A stretch of DNA of 8,581 nucleotides from an uncultured Fibrobacterota bacterium (lineage in GTDB: Bacteria > Fibrobacterota > Chitinivibrionia > Chitinivibrionales > CAIOZP01). The stretch is from NCBI GenBank assembly GCA_903862805.1, contig CAIOZP010000117.1, forward strand, positions 1 through 8,581, in the 5' to 3' direction. Below the pieces are notes generated by a model that saw only the letters and a list, made by a program, of their open reading frames with translations, searched no databases and was not told the DNA's origin. The translations under genes and the position numbers were made by a program. Below, piece after piece: positions 6,661-8,581 of the stretch (position 1 is the stretch's first letter; each line of letters begins with the position of its first letter).

Positions 6661-6668
6661 CTGTCGGA

Positions 6669-6674
6669 TCCTTT
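6669..6674 (-). promoter_or_regulatory. ribosome binding site that sets the thioesterase start
   Basis: The minus strand reads AAAGGA, eight bases, then ATG at 6660. This supports the 135-residue protein over the 203-residue open frame, whose extra part does not belong to the hotdog domain. Confidence 0.75.
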
Positions 6675-6711
6675 CATGATATTGCAAAATACGAATTTGA
6701 GCTGAAGATAG

Positions 6712-6741
6712 GGTGTAAATTCCTGTCCTGAACACGATATA
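6712..6741 (+). repeat. single arm of the dispersed repeat seen at 641-730
   Basis: The core TGTCCTGAACACGAT (6724-6738) matches the left arm at 641-655 in 14 of 15 positions and the inverted right arm (716-730) in 14 of 15. Similarity to the left copy runs over about 30 bases with about six differences. No partner arm follows; after it the sequence diverges. It lies in the divergent spacer upstream of the thioesterase operon and of the glyA leader. It is either a solo arm or a binding site shared by both places. Confidence 0.6.
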
Positions 6742-6836
6742 TTTGAGTCGAACAGATGCCGAACAAATGCTCCCATATCCATTTCCATTCCGATCACTTT
6801 TCAAGCCATTTCGTCTCCGCAAAAACTTATTTTGAA

Positions 6837-6930
6837 CCTTCAACGACTGACGCTCCGTCTGCATTTTGCAGGCAAGGCGGATTTACCGCCGGGAAGTGAT
6901 ACCACAGCTGTCGTGCGTCTGGGCAGCGGT
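6837..6930 (+). ncRNA. ZTP (pfl-type) riboswitch in the glyA leader
   Basis: The leader has the landmarks of the ZTP/ZMP riboswitch. ACTGACG (6846-6852) stands for the conserved ACUGRCG. A hairpin GGCGG-ATTTA-CCGCC (6876-6890) leads straight into GGGAAGTG (6891-6898), the conserved GGGAA element. A 3' hairpin GCTG (6907-6910)/CAGC (6924-6927) carries the near-invariant CGTCTGGGCAGC (6916-6927). Loop bases CGTC (6916-6919) can pair with GACG (6849-6852) to form the pseudoknot; most members use GGCG/CGCC, so this is a paired change that keeps the helix. P1 is short (UCA-C with GUGA). An extra small hairpin, CTGCA-TTT-TGCAG (6859-6871), is inserted before P2. The class senses ZTP/ZMP, which builds up when 10-formyl-THF runs low, and turns on folate one-carbon genes. 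The SD (6943-6949) lies only 13 bases past the domain, leaving no room for a terminator, so control of translation is likely. Confidence 0.82.
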
Positions 6931-6942
6931 AGAACATCTTTG

Positions 6943-6949
6943 AAGGAGG
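6943..6949 (+). promoter_or_regulatory. glyA ribosome binding site, probable riboswitch output
   Basis: AAGGAGG stands four bases before ATG (6954). GAAGG (6942-6946) can pair with CCTTC (6837-6841), which overlaps the 5' strand of aptamer P1; GGAG (6945-6948) could instead pair with CTCC (6853-6856). Either pairing would hide the site when the aptamer is not folded, which fits an on-switch. The pairings are short and unproven. Confidence 0.55.
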
Positions 6950-6953
6950 CACC

Positions 6954-8465
6954 ATGAGTGCAATATCGGAGTATCTGAAATCGGCGTCGCAGTCGGGTAT
7001 CGACGAAGGCATGTTGGCCTACGTCTCATCACTTTCGCAGGTCGCGACAGTCGCGCCACAGCTTGCAAAGGCAGTTGTTTGCGAGCTTGAAGACCAGCGC
7101 AGCAACCTCAAACTCATCGCCAGCGAGAACTACTGTTCGCTTCCGACTCAGCTTGCGATGGGAAATCTTCTCACCGACAAGTATGCCGAAGGATTTCCTT
7201 TCAACCGTTTCTACGAAGGCTGCGACAACATCGACACGATCGAGGCTTATGCCTGCGATCAGGCGAAGAAACTTTTCGGTGCCGAACATGCATTCGTTCA
7301 GCCGCATTCCGGCGCCGATGCGAACATGGTCGCTTTCTGGGGAATTCTCGCGGCGCGAATCGGGACACCTGCGATGGAAGCGCTTGGCGTGAAAGATCCG
7401 GCCAAGCTTTCCGATGCCGACTGGGAGAATGTGCGTCAGAAGCTTGGCAATCAGAAGCTTCTTGGGCTTTCGCTTGCGCATGGTGGTCACCTCACTCACG
7501 GTTATCGCCACAATGTTTCGGGCAAAATGTTTCAGTCATTCAACTATGGCGTTTCCGAAAAAGATGGTCTGCTCGACTACGACGCGATTGAAAAACTCGC
7601 GACAGAGATCAAGCCGTTCATTTTGCTTGCCGGTTATTCGGCTTATCCGCGCAAGATCGATTTCAAGCGTATGCGTGCGATTGCCGACAAGGTCGGAGCG
7701 GTGTTCATGGTTGACATGGCGCACTTTGCGGGTCTGGTTGCTGGCAAGGTTTTCACTGGCGACTACAATCCGATTGCTCATGCGCATGTTGTAACAACCA
7801 CGACACACAAGACACTTCGCGGGCCTCGCGGTGGCATGGTTCTTTCGACCGCCGAGTTCGCCGAATATATGGACAAAGGTTGCCCGTTTGTTCTTGGTGG
7901 TCCGCTTGCTCATGTGATGGCCGCAAAAGGTGTCGCATTTACCGAGGCCAACAAGCCGGAGTTCGCGGCTTATGCTTCGCAGGTTGTAAAGAACTCGCAG
8001 GCACTTGCTGTGGCTCTTGTTTCACTTGGTCAGACCGTTGTTTCAGGCGGAACTGACAATCATCTTTTACTTGTTGATGTAACGAAGGTTGGTCTTACCG
8101 GTCGTCAAGCGGCTGCAGCTCTTAAAGAGTGCGGTGTGACCTGCAACAAGAACGGTATTCCTTTCGACAAGGAAAGCCCGATGGTTACAGGCGGAATCCG
8201 TCTTGGTTCACCGGCGACAACTACGCTTGGCATGAAGGAAGATCAGATGAAGCAGATTGCCGAGATCATCAACATCGTTCTGCGCGGCACAAAACCGGGC
8301 GTGATCGACAAGGGTGAGAAGGCAGGTCAGCCATCGAAGATCGCCTACGTTCTTGACGCAGCGGCAAAGTCCGATGCTCAGGCCAAGGTGAAGGCGCTTC
8401 TATCGAAGTATCCGGTTTATCCGAACCTCGACCTCGATTTCCTCAAGAAGCATTTTGCTGCTTGA
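6954..8465 (+). CDS. glyA: serine hydroxymethyltransferase, long form
   Basis: A PLP enzyme that converts serine and THF to glycine and 5,10-methylene-THF, the main entry of one-carbon units in the cytosol. It has 503 residues against about 420 for E. coli GlyA. Extra parts are an N-terminal stretch of ~40 residues, a ~28-residue insert (about 138-170, with EALGVKDPAKLSDADWENV) between ANMVAFWGIL and LSLAHGGHLTHG, and an extended C-terminus. I associate this long architecture with chlamydial and spirochaete enzymes. Conserved marks: LIASENY (54-60), the YAEGFPFNRFYEGC substrate loop, PHSGADAN (117-124), VDMAHFAGLVAG (253-264) with the Asp and His around PLP, VTTTTHKTLRGPRGG (280-294) with Lys286 as Schiff-base Lys, and RLGSPATTT (416-424) with the carboxylate-binding Arg. 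The ATG is set by AAGGAGG. It is preceded by a ZTP riboswitch and followed by a terminator, so it is probably a single-gene unit controlled by folate status. Confidence 0.97.
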   Translation: MSAISEYLKSASQSGIDEGMLAYVSSLSQVATVAPQLAKAVVCELEDQRSNLKLIASENYCSLPTQLAMGNLLTDKYAEGFPFNRFYEGCDNIDTIEAYACDQAKKLFGAEHAFVQPHSGADANMVAFWGILAARIGTPAMEALGVKDPAKLSDADWENVRQKLGNQKLLGLSLAHGGHLTHGYRHNVSGKMFQSFNYGVSEKDGLLDYDAIEKLATEIKPFILLAGYSAYPRKIDFKRMRAIADKVGAVFMVDMAHFAGLVAGKVFTGDYNPIAHAHVVTTTTHKTLRGPRGGMVLSTAEFAEYMDKGCPFVLGGPLAHVMAAKGVAFTEANKPEFAAYASQVVKNSQALAVALVSLGQTVVSGGTDNHLLLVDVTKVGLTGRQAAAALKECGVTCNKNGIPFDKESPMVTGGIRLGSPATTTLGMKEDQMKQIAEIINIVLRGTKPGVIDKGEKAGQPSKIAYVLDAAAKSDAQAKVKALLSKYPVYPNLDLDFLKKHFAA

Positions 8466-8491
8466 TTTTCGAGTAGCTGTTTTGTTTAATA

Positions 8492-8522
8492 AAACGGCCG
8501 CTTTCTTTGAAGGCGGCCGTTT
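8492..8522. terminator. glyA hairpin terminator
   Basis: A 14-bp stem, AAACGGCCGCTTTC (8492-8505) with GAAGGCGGCCGTTT (8509-8522), contains one G-T wobble and a TTT loop. It starts 26 bp after the glyA stop. The T run downstream on the + strand is only three bases, while on the - strand the hairpin is followed by TTTTATT, so it may work in both directions. Stem strength makes the call firm. Confidence 0.85.
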
Positions 8523-8551
8523 CGATAGATTCCGATCAGACAGGAGACGGT

Positions 8552-8581
8552 TTGAAAATTTTTCTCCAGATATTATTTGCA
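8552..8581 (+). CDS. start of a further gene, probable exported protein (partial)
   Basis: The last 30 bases read TTG AAA ATT TTT CTC CAG ATA TTA TTT GCA, i.e. MKIFLQILFA if TTG is the start. AGGAG at 8542-8546 lies five bases upstream, and the frame is open to the window's end. A Lys followed by a hydrophobic run looks like the beginning of a signal peptide or signal anchor. It sits 30 bp past the glyA terminator, so it is probably a separate transcript or read-through unit. With ten codons only, no family can be named. Confidence 0.5.
   Translation, partial: MKIFLQILFA

Noticed and set aside
6790..6836. Sigma-70 promoter for glyA
   Set aside because: A -10-like ACTTAT is present but the nearest -35-like TTTTCA is about 21 bases away; not convincing.
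6661..6864. 68-residue N-terminal extension of the thioesterase
   Set aside because: It is intergenic DNA with a repeat arm and riboswitch antisense; the ATG at 6660 has a good SD site.
7029..7511. 160-residue - strand open frame inside glyA
   Set aside because: Antisense shadow of glyA; no family features.
1..8581. Defence island, phage, IS element, tRNA/rRNA or CRISPR array
   Set aside because: No transposase, integrase, repeat-spacer pattern or structural RNA gene other than the riboswitch is visible; the GIY-YIG gene is embedded in a housekeeping-like operon.

Overview
The window looks like chromosomal DNA from an anaerobic bacterium of roughly balanced GC content. The signs are a cytosolic-type [NiFe] hydrogenase, TusA-type sulfur chemistry, a long-form serine hydroxymethyltransferase (about 500 residues, the variant I associate with spirochaetes and PVC bacteria) and GTG/TTG starts beside ATG. 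I cannot name the phylum with confidence. There is no sign of a phage, an IS element or a CRISPR array.

Left (1-630, + strand): the 3' end of a [NiFe]-hydrogenase large-subunit gene, followed 33 bp later by a small TusA-family sulfur-carrier gene with a strong ribosome binding site. Next is a gene-poor convergent gap (630-1066). It holds a ~90-bp imperfect inverted repeat of a dispersed type, a small nested palindrome and a short decayed coding-like stretch.

Middle (1067-6660, - strand): six genes in one direction, most of them overlapping or nearly touching, so probably one operon read from right to left. In order of transcription they are a hotdog-fold acyl-CoA thioesterase, two small exported or membrane-anchored proteins of unknown function, a PLP aminotransferase of class I/II, arginyl-tRNA synthetase, and a GIY-YIG nuclease. 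The nuclease has a winged-helix-like N-terminus and a middle part that resembles a DnaQ exonuclease stripped of its active site. Two long open frames (for ArgRS and the thioesterase) are over-extended at the 5' end; Shine-Dalgarno sites place the starts further in.

Right (6661-8581, + strand): a divergent intergenic region with a second partial copy of the dispersed repeat arm, then a ZTP (pfl-type) riboswitch directly in front of glyA. Its pseudoknot bases show a compensatory change from the consensus. glyA makes serine hydroxymethyltransferase, an expected target because ZTP signals 10-formyl-THF shortage. A strong hairpin terminator follows glyA, and the last 30 bases hold the start of another gene (TTG start, SD site, signal-peptide-like N-terminus).

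Most noteworthy are the glyA ZTP riboswitch, the degenerate-exonuclease/GIY-YIG fusion coupled to argS, the aminotransferase lacking the usual carboxylate-binding Arg, the two-cysteine TusA protein beside a hydrogenase, and the dispersed palindromic repeat. I see no clear multi-gene novel system.
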